Positions 47,006 through 56,209 of a stretch of 64,000 bases of DNA are shown piece after piece (within the stretch, counting starts at the first letter, position 1; every line of letters begins with the position of its first letter). The stretch covers positions 32,290 through 96,289 of the forward strand of contig NZ_SMAF01000011.1 of NCBI RefSeq assembly GCF_004343305.1, written 5' to 3'. A program made the position numbers and the translations under genes. This DNA is from Pseudofulvimonas gallinarii (GTDB lineage Bacteria; Pseudomonadota; Gammaproteobacteria; Xanthomonadales; UBA2363). The notes under the pieces are model-generated. The model searched no databases. It had not been told where the DNA came from and was given only the letters and a program-made list of their open reading frames with translations.

Positions 47006-48922
47006 ATGAAAATGCGTGGACATACCGGCGCGGCGCGCTGGCTGACTCTTGCAGTCGTTGCGGTTGCCGGCATGGCGGCCCTGGCGGCGGGTCTCACCTG
47101 GTCCGCCTCCGCTGGCCACCCGCCTGCGGGCGCTCCCGTCGATTTCACGCCGCACGGCACCCAGCCCGGCCTCGTCCACCAGGTCGAGGACCATGCCGCC
47201 TGTTCGGGCTGCCACGCTTCGTGGTCGCCGGGTACCAACCCGACCGAGTTCATGCCTTACAACACCTGGTCCGGTTCGATGATGGCGCAGTCCATGCGCG
47301 ACCCGTTGTTCTGGGCCGCCCTCGATGTCGCCAACGCCGACATCCCCGGCGTAGGCGATTACTGCCTGCGATGCCATACGCCGCAGGGCTGGCTGGACGG
47401 CCGCGTCAGCAAAACGACCATCGGCACGCTCGTGGACGGCGCCGATGGCTGCCTGCTCGAGGGCCAGCATGACGCCGCCTACTACATGTCGCCGAACGAC
47501 TACGGCGGTGTCACCTGCCATTTCTGCCATCGCCTGACCGAGACCGGCCCGAACGGCGAGATCGCTCCGCCCGGCAGCGGCAATTTCTGGCTTGACGACA
47601 ACGCGACCTGCGAGAACTCGCAGGGCACGCAGCCAGGGCCGTGCCGTTACGGACCCTACGACTACGGCGCCGGCGACACGCGCCTGCCGCCGGGTGGCCA
47701 CACCTGGAAATACTCGTCTTTCCACGATCGCGGTTCAGTCTGTGGCGTCTGCCACGACGTGACCACGCCGATCACCAGCAACGGTCCGGCGAAGACGTTG
47801 ATCCTCGCCGACGGCAGCGACACCGGCATCCCGATGCCGCTGGAGCGCACCTTCAGCGAATGGCGGCACAGCGCTTACGCCGATGTGATCTTCCGCAACC
47901 GCATGGGCGACGACTTCGGTTTCACGCCACAGCTGGAGCGCGGCGCGACCTGCCAGGACTGCCACATGGCGAATTCGCCGGATCCGCTGGCGACCGCCTG
48001 CAACCAGAACGATCCGGGCTCGCGCGCCGGCAACCTGCCGGTGCATGAGTTCGTCGGCGGCAACACCTGGGTGCCGCCGATGATCCGCGACCTGTATGCC
48101 CTGAACATCGGCGATACCACGGCGGATGCACTGGACCGCACGGTCGATCTCGCCCGCCACATGCTCTCGGAGCGCAGCGCGACGGTCGAAACGTCGGCCA
48201 CCGTCAGCGCACCCGGGCAGCTCGGCATCACCGTAAAGGTGACGAACCTCGCCGGCCACAAGCTGCCGACCGGTTACGCCGAAGGCCGCCGCATGTGGCT
48301 GCACGTCGTGGTTCGTGACGGCGCCAACAACATCCTGTGGCAGAACGGCTACTGGAATCCGGCAACCGGAGAGCTGAGCGAAGATGCGCAGACGCGTGTC
48401 TACGAGACGCTCCAGGGCATCTGGAACCCGGCCACCCAGACCTGCGACATCGTCGACGGGCAGGGCCGCAAGCAGTTCCACTTCGTGCTCAACAACTGCA
48501 TCGCCAAGGACAACCGCATTCCGCCGCTGGGCTTCACTGGCGGTTCGAACCTGGAGATCCGCCCGGTCGGCCTGGCCTATCCGCCGGCTGCGCCGGGTTC
48601 GGCAGCCCTGGCCAACTACGATGTCGTCACCTACAACGCGCCACTGCCCGGCAGCTTCAGCGGCCAGGTGATGGTCACAGCGACGCTGCGGTTCCAGATC
48701 GCCAGCGACGACTACATCCGCTTCCTCAAGAACCAGGCCGACGAACGCGGCTTCCAGGGCGAGAACCTGATGTGTTCGGACGGCCCGGGCCGGCCGTTCA
48801 GTGTCGGTCCGCAGGGACAGACCCGTGGCGCCTTCCTTTACGACCTCTGGAACAACCCCGCCTACGGCCGTTCCCCGCCGGAGGACATGGCCAGCGCCAG
48901 CACCAGCCTGCTGGTGCGCTGA
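47006..48922 (+). CDS. Exported pentaheme c-type cytochrome (copy 2)
   Basis: This 638-residue paralogue of the protein at 40771 shares the anchor or signal, the segment DFTPHGTQPGL, and five CxxCH sites at near-identical positions: CSGCH (~67), CLRCH (~120), CHFCH (~171), CGVCH (~246) and CQDCH (~315). GHKLPTGYAEGRRMWLHV lies near residue 417. The two copies are similar along their whole length, including the end PAYGRSPPEDMAS. It lies on the far side of the two amine-oxidase-like pairs and is separated by 228 bases from them, so it may have its own promoter. Confidence 0.87.
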   Translation: MKMRGHTGAARWLTLAVVAVAGMAALAAGLTWSASAGHPPAGAPVDFTPHGTQPGLVHQVEDHAACSGCHASWSPGTNPTEFMPYNTWSGSMMAQSMRDPLFWAALDVANADIPGVGDYCLRCHTPQGWLDGRVSKTTIGTLVDGADGCLLEGQHDAAYYMSPNDYGGVTCHFCHRLTETGPNGEIAPPGSGNFWLDDNATCENSQGTQPGPCRYGPYDYGAGDTRLPPGGHTWKYSSFHDRGSVCGVCHDVTTPITSNGPAKTLILADGSDTGIPMPLERTFSEWRHSAYADVIFRNRMGDDFGFTPQLERGATCQDCHMANSPDPLATACNQNDPGSRAGNLPVHEFVGGNTWVPPMIRDLYALNIGDTTADALDRTVDLARHMLSERSATVETSATVSAPGQLGITVKVTNLAGHKLPTGYAEGRRMWLHVVVRDGANNILWQNGYWNPATGELSEDAQTRVYETLQGIWNPATQTCDIVDGQGRKQFHFVLNNCIAKDNRIPPLGFTGGSNLEIRPVGLAYPPAAPGSAALANYDVVTYNAPLPGSFSGQVMVTATLRFQIASDDYIRFLKNQADERGFQGENLMCSDGPGRPFSVGPQGQTRGAFLYDLWNNPAYGRSPPEDMASASTSLLVR

Positions 48923-49235
48923 CCTGTGCGTTGGTTGCACGTCGCGCGTCGCGGGCCGCGTGCCGACTCGGAATCCCTTGGCCTTCGTTGCTTGATACGG
49001 AGGCGCCCCGCGTAACCGGGGCCGTCCCTGTTCGGAGGCGGTGGCATGGCGAATTGACCGGATGCATGCCCGGCTCGCCGGCAAGCCGGTCCCGGGGAAT
49101 GAAAATATTTCCTGGATCAACCCCTTAGGGCGCGCTTGCGGCGCCGGTTGGCTGCTGTTAAGTTTGCCGTGTCTCCGCGACCGTGTACGGCGCGAGTCCT
49201 CAGTGTCATTCCTTCGAGCAATAAGGGAGTAGAAC
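48923..49235. other. Intergenic region between cytochrome copy 2 and the large secreted protein
   Basis: This 313-base stretch has no convincing gene. It holds two short GC hairpins: GCCCCG/CGGGGC around CGTAAC at 49005-49022, and CCGGCT/AGCCGG at 49070-49089. An AT-rich patch (GAAAATATTTCC) lies near 49101. Neither hairpin has a T-tract. The Shine-Dalgarno AAGGGAG at about 49222-49228 serves the next gene. Confidence 0.4.
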
Positions 49236-52200
49236 ATGCGCAAAAGTCTGTTAGGACTTGGCTTCGCGACAATAGTCGCCAGCCAGGCATTCCTTCTGAC
49301 GCCGACCGCATCGGCGCAGACAACCTTTCAGCGGGCTGCCCATGTCGCTGCCTTAAGCACCATCGCGGCAGCCAACACATCGTCAAGGCTGCCATGGGAG
49401 GGAGTTGCCACCACACCCGTCGAAACCGTCACGTCGAGGAAACCGATTTCGGTTGCTGGCGATCCTGACATTGTCGACAGCGGACCGGTCAACCTGGTGG
49501 TGCCCGCAGGCGGCGACATGATGCTGAACCTGGTGACCGGCTTCTGGGGTCCGTGGTCTTCGAACAGCGGTGCGGACTTCAACCTTTATGCTGGCGGCAC
49601 CGGCGGAGCGCTTTTCTTCTATGTGTTTGCAGACGAAGTTACCGGGCAAAGCTCGGTTGCCGACGCTCCGGGCAGCTCGCAGGTGGCAAACCTTCCTGCA
49701 GGAACCGTTGTCGGCCCGTCTTCGCCGCTGACAGGCTCCGGTCAGAACAACAGCCTGAACTGGGTCAATGGTGCGTCCGGCTATGTCGGCCTGTACTTCC
49801 GCAACGAGGTGACCGGCCAGTTCAACTATGGCTATGTCGAGCTGCAGACTACGGGCCCGAACGGCTTCCCGGCCACGATCACCCGGTATGTCTACAACTC
49901 CGCTGGCAATGCGATCACCATCCCCGGGGGCGGTGGTGGCGGCGACCCGGAAATTGGTCTGAGCGCTACTAACTTCAACTTCAGCGTACCTGCCGACACC
50001 AGCAGCAGCCAGAATCTGGTCGTCAGCAACACCGGGGCCGCCGGCAGTACGTTGAACTGGACGATCGCTGAAGCAGCGGCGGCCACCTCCGTTGCGCCCA
50101 AGCGAGCGGGCACTATCGTTCTCGGCCAGACTGTCCACGCTGACTCTAACGCCAGTTTCGGGAGAAGCGGACTTGCCGCGGGTCAGACTGGCCTTCCGAT
50201 CAGCCCGCGTGGTGCCGGCTTGACGCTTTCGCAGAATACGAGCACGGTGCCGATGTCGGCCCACAGTATTGCTTGCGGCGCGAGCGGCACGACAGCGGAT
50301 AACGTATTCCTGCGCCGTTTCTATTTCGACGAGCATCCGGGGCTTGAGGGTGGCGCGGACATCACCAGCGTCGACGTCAGCGTTGAAGTCGTCAACCTCG
50401 CCGACGTGCAGGCTACCGTCCAGCTGTACACGGTGCCGAGCAGCACACCGGTCGACACGATTCCGGCCTTGTCTTCGCTGACGCAGATTGGCACACACAC
50501 CGTGACGATTCCTGTTGGCACAGCGTTGACCAGCGTCAACGTGCCTGTCACAGGTACGGTATCCGACACCACGGCGAATGATCTTGTGGTAGCAGTGTCG
50601 CTTCCGAGTAGCAGCGGCGTTGCAGGCTTCTATCCAGGATCGAACAATGCGGGACAGACCCATCCCGGCTTCCTCGCCTCTGTTGCATGTAGCCTCCCGA
50701 ATCCAACGACATTCGCAGCCGTCGGCTTCCCCGATGTGCACCTCATCCTCACCGCCAACGCGGAACCTGCTGGCGGTGGTGGGCCGACCGGTTGCGATGC
50801 ACCGCAGGATATTCCCTGGCTGACGGTCAGCAACACCGGTGGCGCGTTGGCATCCGGTGCAAGCGCGACTTCCGCCATTGGCGTGAATGCGGCGGGTATG
50901 GCGGTGGGTACGTATGAGGCTCAGCTGTGTGTTGACAGTGATGATCCGGTTACGCCGCGTGTGGCGGTCCCGGTTGCGCTGGAAGTCACAGCTGGCGGTG
51001 GCAGCAACGGTATCTATTACTCGGCCGAGCTGAATTACCCTATTCCTGCAACCCTCGATGGCACCTCGCTGAACTTCGTTACCGAGACGTTTGACGACAA
51101 TGGCCCGATCAGCGGACCGTGGGATATCAATTTCTACGCGACCGGTGGCCAACTCCGTGCTTTCTACATCTCTACGTATCAGGCCCGGTTCGTCGTCGAC
51201 GGTGCGGCGATTGCAGTGCTTCAGCCTGGCGACACTGTTGGGCCTTCCTCGGTATTCTCCACGGGTACCGGCATCATCAACCCGGGTGCTGCCTGGCTGG
51301 CAGGTGCCGATGCCTACATGGGTGTGCGTTTCAGTTGCGACGGCCGCCTTACACATCCGGTCCCGGGTGGCTTTTGCTACGGCTATATTCATGTGACCAC
51401 GACGGGAACGACCGGCTTCCCGGCTACCATCGTCAACTATGCATTCGACGGTGACGGAAATCCGATCACCATTCCCACGGGCGGCGGTGGCAGTGGCGAC
51501 CTGGTCGTCGATCCGGCGGCTGTGGTGATGGATGTTCCAGTTGGCACGGCTGACTCCGAAGTGGTCACCCTGAGCAACGAGGGCAGTACCGCCATCGACT
51601 GGAACATGATTCCGGAGATGGTCTCTGTCGTATCGGAAGACTTCGAGGGTACCTTCCCGCCGGCAGGCTGGACCCTGACGGACACCGGCACCCCGGCGTG
51701 TCCGTGGTTCCAGACCAACGGCACGTCAATGAGCGGTTTCGTACCGGGTAGCACAGGCCAGGGTGCGGCAATCGATGCTGATGCCTGCGGCAGTGGCGGT
51801 ACGTACAACGCATCACTGGTTTCTGCGCCCATCGACCTGACTGGGTATGGCCAGGCAACCCTGAACTTTGACCTGTCCTACCGACACCTGTCCACGCTGA
51901 ATCTGAGCGTCGATGTCAGCACCGACGGTGGTGCCACGTGGACGTCTATTCAGAGCTATTCGGGCAGTGTGGGTTACCCGGGTGCGCCAGTCGAGCAGGA
52001 AATCGACCTGTCCGCGTACGCCAACCAGACGATCCAGATCCGCTGGAACTGGCAGTCCGGCTGGACGTGGTGGGCGTGGATCGACAATGTCGAAGTCGTC
52101 GCTCGTGATTCGGCTGCCTGGCCTTTGACCTGCTGGGATCCGTCCGTTGACTGGCTGACGGTTGCGCCGACCTCCGGCACCATTGCAGCTTCGGCCGATC

Positions 52201-54497
52201 AGGCTGTCACCGTGAGCGTGGACGACACGTTGGCACCGGGCACCTACAACACCGAGCTGTGTATCGCTGCGGACGATGGCAGCCCGATCCCGATGGTTGT
52301 CGTGCCGGTCGAAGTGACTGTGACCGCCCCGTCGATCACTGTCGACCCGACCGAAATTTCGGCCACGGTTGATCCAGGGGACAGCGCTACGGAGACGCTG
52401 ACCATCGGCAATACCGGCGACGGCGAGCTGGTGTACACGATCGACGAAGCACCAGCTGGCCTGGTCAATCCGCGTGCGCACTTCCCGGCCGTGGACCGCT
52501 CGGTAGCCGCGCCGTTCGATCCGTCCGCGTCGGCTGCGGCAGAGCAAATCCCTGCCGAAGTTCTGGCCAAGCTGGAGGCGTCGGTATCGCGTGGTCAGGA
52601 AAGCCGTGCCGCCGGATTGCGCGGCGCCACGGGTGTCCCGGCCTACACGAATACCGGTTTCTCGCGTTCCGACTACGTGTCGCTGGATGCCACCGTCCCC
52701 GGCGCGCTGACCTCTATCGTTGACCCGGCTGTCGGCACAATCTATGCCGCAACGTTCCTGGACAACGACTTCAGTCGTCAGTTCTTCATCGCGGGAACGC
52801 CGGCAACGGGTGCGATCCTGCCTGTTGGCGCGTATGGCTTCGTCGATACGGCAACCGGCACCCATACCCAGCTTGGTGTCGTTTCGACGCCGGCCGGTGC
52901 GAGCTGGACCAGCGCTGCCCAGGATCCGACCACCGGTACCGTGTATGCGGTGAGCGGGGCGGGTGCTGGCACCAACATCCTGTGGACAGTCAATCCGTCC
53001 ACCGGTGCGACCACGCAGGTTGGCCCGATCTCGGGCGCGCAGCTTATTGTCGCAATTGCCATCTCGCCGGAAGGCTTGATGTACGGTCTCGACATTGGCA
53101 CCGATAACCTGATCGCCATCGACAAGACCAATGGTGCCCAGGCTGTCATCGGACCGGTGGGGCAGAACGCGAACTTCGCCCAGGACATGGACTTCGACCA
53201 ATCCACCGGCATCCTGTATTGGGCGGGCTACATGGGCAGTGGCAACAGCCGCATGTACACCGTGGATACCAGCACCGGTGCTGCAACGGAAATCGGTCAG
53301 ATCCAGGATGGTGCCGAGCTGCTGAGCTTCAGTATCGCGGTGGCTGGTGGCAACTGCTCCGATCCGGCTGATGTCCCCTGGCTGACGCTGAGCTCCACGG
53401 GCGGAACGATTGCAGCCGGCGGTGCCGACCAGGACGTGACTGTCACGATGAACTCGGCCGGCTTGCCGGAAGGCTTGCACGAAGCCAGTATTTGCGTGCG
53501 CAGCAACGATCCGAATCGAGCGGTCGTCGAGGTCCCGGTATCGTTCATCGTCGGTGAAATCGTCGACGACAACGCTGATCTGGCGCTGACCCTGTTCAGC
53601 GTTCCGGGCACGGTCGATGCCGGTGGGTCGGCGAGCATCGTTGCGACTGTTGCGAACTTCGGTCCTGCAGATGCGGCCGACGTCGAGGTCGAGCTGGAAC
53701 TGCCTGCCGAGTTCAGCTTCGTGTCCGGCCGCCTGATCGAAGGCTCGGGCAACTGGGTCTGCGCCGCCGCCGGTCAGACCGTGGCCTGCGAGCTCACCGC
53801 CGGCACCTTGCCCACTGGCTCCTTTGCCGCGGTTCTGCAGGTGGACGTCAGCGTTGCGGTCGATGCGGGTGACGGTGTTGCCGTTACCAACGGTACGGTG
53901 TCGTCCTCGAACCCGGACCCGAACGCGGGCAACAACACCGCATCCACGTCGACCACCATTATCGGCGGCCCGGGTGATTGCATCTTCGCCGATGGTTTCG
54001 AAGGTGGTACGGGTGGTTGCGGTCCCGCTGTTGACCCGGACATCGTGGACAGCGGCCCGGTAAACCTGGTCATCAATACCGGCGATGACATGCAGCTCAA
54101 CATGGTGACGGGTGAGTTCGGCCCGTATAGCTCGAACAGTGGCGCCGACATCAACTGGTACCCGGGTACGGCGGGTGTGATGTTCTTCTACGTCTTTGCG
54201 GACGAAGTGGCAGATCAGTCCTCCGTGGCAGACGCCCCGGGCAGTAGTCAGGTCGCGGTGCTGCAATCCGGTGCCACTATCGGACCTGACTCGCCGCTCA
54301 CCACGTCCGGACAGCAGAACACGGCCAACTGGATCGGCGGTACCTCGGGCTACATCGGCCTGAAGTTCTGGAACGAGTCCACGAACGCCTGGAACTACGG
54401 TTATGTCCAGTTCCAGACGACCGGGCCGAACGGCTTCCCGGGTACGGCTACGCGTTTCGTGTACAACAAGGCGGGTAATGCGATCACGATCCCCTGA
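49236..54497 (+). CDS. Very large secreted multidomain beta-rich protein with internal tag motif
   Basis: This 1753-residue protein has a signal peptide to about residue 28 (...TASA|Q). The order is: repeated domain A (76-230); BACON/ASH-like domain; a beta-sandwich (~340-505); domain A-like (592-748); BACON-like; a carbohydrate-binding-like jelly roll with EDFEGTFPPAGWTLTDTG; another BACON-like domain; a propeller-like region (~1140-1370); a BACON-like segment; a DUF11 domain (~1450-1580); IFADGFEGGTGGC; and a final copy of domain A (1600-1753). The architecture suggests a surface or extracellular adhesin. Codon use is less GC-biased than in neighbouring genes. The start has AAGGGAG upstream, and a strong terminator follows. 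Confidence 0.75.
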   Translation: MRKSLLGLGFATIVASQAFLLTPTASAQTTFQRAAHVAALSTIAAANTSSRLPWEGVATTPVETVTSRKPISVAGDPDIVDSGPVNLVVPAGGDMMLNLVTGFWGPWSSNSGADFNLYAGGTGGALFFYVFADEVTGQSSVADAPGSSQVANLPAGTVVGPSSPLTGSGQNNSLNWVNGASGYVGLYFRNEVTGQFNYGYVELQTTGPNGFPATITRYVYNSAGNAITIPGGGGGGDPEIGLSATNFNFSVPADTSSSQNLVVSNTGAAGSTLNWTIAEAAAATSVAPKRAGTIVLGQTVHADSNASFGRSGLAAGQTGLPISPRGAGLTLSQNTSTVPMSAHSIACGASGTTADNVFLRRFYFDEHPGLEGGADITSVDVSVEVVNLADVQATVQLYTVPSSTPVDTIPALSSLTQIGTHTVTIPVGTALTSVNVPVTGTVSDTTANDLVVAVSLPSSSGVAGFYPGSNNAGQTHPGFLASVACSLPNPTTFAAVGFPDVHLILTANAEPAGGGGPTGCDAPQDIPWLTVSNTGGALASGASATSAIGVNAAGMAVGTYEAQLCVDSDDPVTPRVAVPVALEVTAGGGSNGIYYSAELNYPIPATLDGTSLNFVTETFDDNGPISGPWDINFYATGGQLRAFYISTYQARFVVDGAAIAVLQPGDTVGPSSVFSTGTGIINPGAAWLAGADAYMGVRFSCDGRLTHPVPGGFCYGYIHVTTTGTTGFPATIVNYAFDGDGNPITIPTGGGGSGDLVVDPAAVVMDVPVGTADSEVVTLSNEGSTAIDWNMIPEMVSVVSEDFEGTFPPAGWTLTDTGTPACPWFQTNGTSMSGFVPGSTGQGAAIDADACGSGGTYNASLVSAPIDLTGYGQATLNFDLSYRHLSTLNLSVDVSTDGGATWTSIQSYSGSVGYPGAPVEQEIDLSAYANQTIQIRWNWQSGWTWWAWIDNVEVVARDSAAWPLTCWDPSVDWLTVAPTSGTIAASADQAVTVSVDDTLAPGTYNTELCIAADDGSPIPMVVVPVEVTVTAPSITVDPTEISATVDPGDSATETLTIGNTGDGELVYTIDEAPAGLVNPRAHFPAVDRSVAAPFDPSASAAAEQIPAEVLAKLEASVSRGQESRAAGLRGATGVPAYTNTGFSRSDYVSLDATVPGALTSIVDPAVGTIYAATFLDNDFSRQFFIAGTPATGAILPVGAYGFVDTATGTHTQLGVVSTPAGASWTSAAQDPTTGTVYAVSGAGAGTNILWTVNPSTGATTQVGPISGAQLIVAIAISPEGLMYGLDIGTDNLIAIDKTNGAQAVIGPVGQNANFAQDMDFDQSTGILYWAGYMGSGNSRMYTVDTSTGAATEIGQIQDGAELLSFSIAVAGGNCSDPADVPWLTLSSTGGTIAAGGADQDVTVTMNSAGLPEGLHEASICVRSNDPNRAVVEVPVSFIVGEIVDDNADLALTLFSVPGTVDAGGSASIVATVANFGPADAADVEVELELPAEFSFVSGRLIEGSGNWVCAAAGQTVACELTAGTLPTGSFAAVLQVDVSVAVDAGDGVAVTNGTVSSSNPDPNAGNNTASTSTTIIGGPGDCIFADGFEGGTGGCGPAVDPDIVDSGPVNLVINTGDDMQLNMVTGEFGPYSSNSGADINWYPGTAGVMFFYVFADEVADQSSVADAPGSSQVAVLQSGATIGPDSPLTTSGQQNTANWIGGTSGYIGLKFWNESTNAWNYGYVQFQTTGPNGFPGTATRFVYNKAGNAITIP
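49461..49925 (+). repeat. Domain A, copy 1 of the large secreted protein
   Basis: This segment begins DPDIVDSGPVNLVV and ends AGNAITIP. It shares FFYVFADEV, SSVADAPGSSQVA and TTGPNGFP with the C-terminal copy. The DNA has diverged at many synonymous positions, so the duplication is not recent. Confidence 0.8.
51009..51480 (+). repeat. Domain A-like segment, copy 2 (diverged)
   Basis: This segment has the same overall plan (NFYATGG...AFYIS, VGPSSVF, YGYIHVTTTGTTGFPATI, PITIPTGGG) but few identical residues apart from the last third. It is read as a divergent third copy of domain A. Confidence 0.55.
54033..54494 (+). repeat. Domain A, copy 3, placed after the tag motif
   Basis: This segment begins DPDIVDSGPVNLVI and ends AGNAITIP. 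It is closely related to copy 1 at the protein level. It follows the CIFADGFEGG motif, which is near-terminal in the other tagged proteins. Confidence 0.8.
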
Positions 54498-54550
54498 TCG
54501 GGTCGCGACAATCGGGACAGCTCGTGACGCGGGCTGTTCCCGTTAGACTG

Positions 54551-54577
54551 GGGCGGACCTTCGGGTCCGCCCTTTTT
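54551..54577 (+). terminator. Strong intrinsic terminator
   Basis: GGGCGGACC and GGTCCGCCC form a 9-bp perfect stem with a TTCG tetraloop, followed by TTTTT. It lies 54 bases after the stop of the large secreted protein. Confidence 0.92.
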
Positions 54578-54618
54578 ATGGGCACCGCTTACTCATAAGT
54601 CAGTAAATTAGGGAACCA

Positions 54619-54887
54619 ATGTCCGCCAGTGCTGTCCAACCCGACATGAAGAGAGACGGACGCAAGGTATCGCGAGCGGCGCTGGAAGAGATGCGTCTCA
54701 TGGCACTGGATCGCATGCGCGAAGGCGAGTCGCCGGCTGACGTTGCCGCCTCGTTCGGCCTGCATCGCGGTTGGGCCTACAAGGTCCTGGCTCGGGCGAA
54801 GGGCCAGGGGCGCGGCAAGCGTGCCTTGCTGTCCCGCAAGGCGACGGGTCGCCCCCGCACGCTGACGCCGGCCCAGGAGCGCCAGGT
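54619..54887 (+). pseudogene. IS630-type transposase, N-terminal fragment
   Basis: The first 90 residues contain a helix-turn-helix of the IS630/winged type: MRLMALDRMREGESPADVAA then FGLHRGWAYKVLARAKGQG and GRPRTLTPAQERQV. The frame is then cut exactly at the left end of the IS3-family element. The catalytic part is not found on the other side, so it was lost by deletion. The tail of the open frame to 54969 is IS3 sequence. Confidence 0.65.
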
Positions 54888-54912
54888 TGAACCGCCCCGG
54901 CTTTCGTGGAGG
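54888..54912 (+). repeat. Left terminal inverted repeat of the IS3-family element
   Basis: TGAACCGCCCCGG, then CTT, then TCGTGGAGG. It matches the right end at 22 of 25 positions. Confidence 0.9.
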
Positions 54913-54926
54913 TTGTTTGGTTTAAG

Positions 54927-55835
<909 letters not shown>

Positions 55836-55842
<7 letters not shown>

Positions 55843-56159
55843 TTCAGCCGGCGGTCGAGCTCCGCCTGGGCCAAAAAAGCGCTGGCCAGCTTGAGGATCT
55901 CGTTGGCGCGGCGTAGCTCCCGGTTCTCACGTTCGAGCTCCTTGACGCGCTTGGTCTCAGCCGTCGTAACGCCGGAACGCACGCCGCTGTCGATCTCGTG
56001 CCGCTGCACCCAGGTCAACAGCGTCTGCGGGACACAGCCGATCTTCGGCGCAATCGACTCGATGGCCGCCCACAAAGACGGGTACTCGGCCCGGTGCTCT
56101 TGCACCAGCCGGACCGCCCGCTCACGCACCTCTGGGGAAAACTGCTTCGACTTGCTCAT
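55836..56159 (-). CDS. IS3-family transposase OrfA
   Basis: This 107-residue DNA-binding subunit has a helix-turn-helix ([15 protein letters not shown] ... [15 protein letters not shown]) and a leucine-zipper-like helix ([21 protein letters not shown]). A T6G run (plus-strand A6 at 55873-55878) allows a -1 shift into the orfB frame, which is open across the junction. This is the usual way IS3 elements make OrfAB. Confidence 0.9.
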
Positions 56160-56184
56160 GGCTCCATTCTCTCAAGAGTTGGAG

Positions 56185-56209
56185 CCTCCACGATTCCCGG
56201 GGCGGTTCA
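56185..56209 (-). repeat. Right terminal inverted repeat of the IS3-family element
   Basis: Read on the minus strand it is TGAACCGCCCCGG, then GAA, then TCGTGGAGG. Its last base abuts the stop codon of the patatin-like gene at 56210. Confidence 0.9.

Noticed and set aside
51813..54266. 817-codon minus-strand frame inside the large secreted protein gene
   Set aside because: It is antisense and low-complexity Arg/Asp/Gly-rich. The plus-strand frame has a signal peptide, a ribosome-binding site and a terminator.
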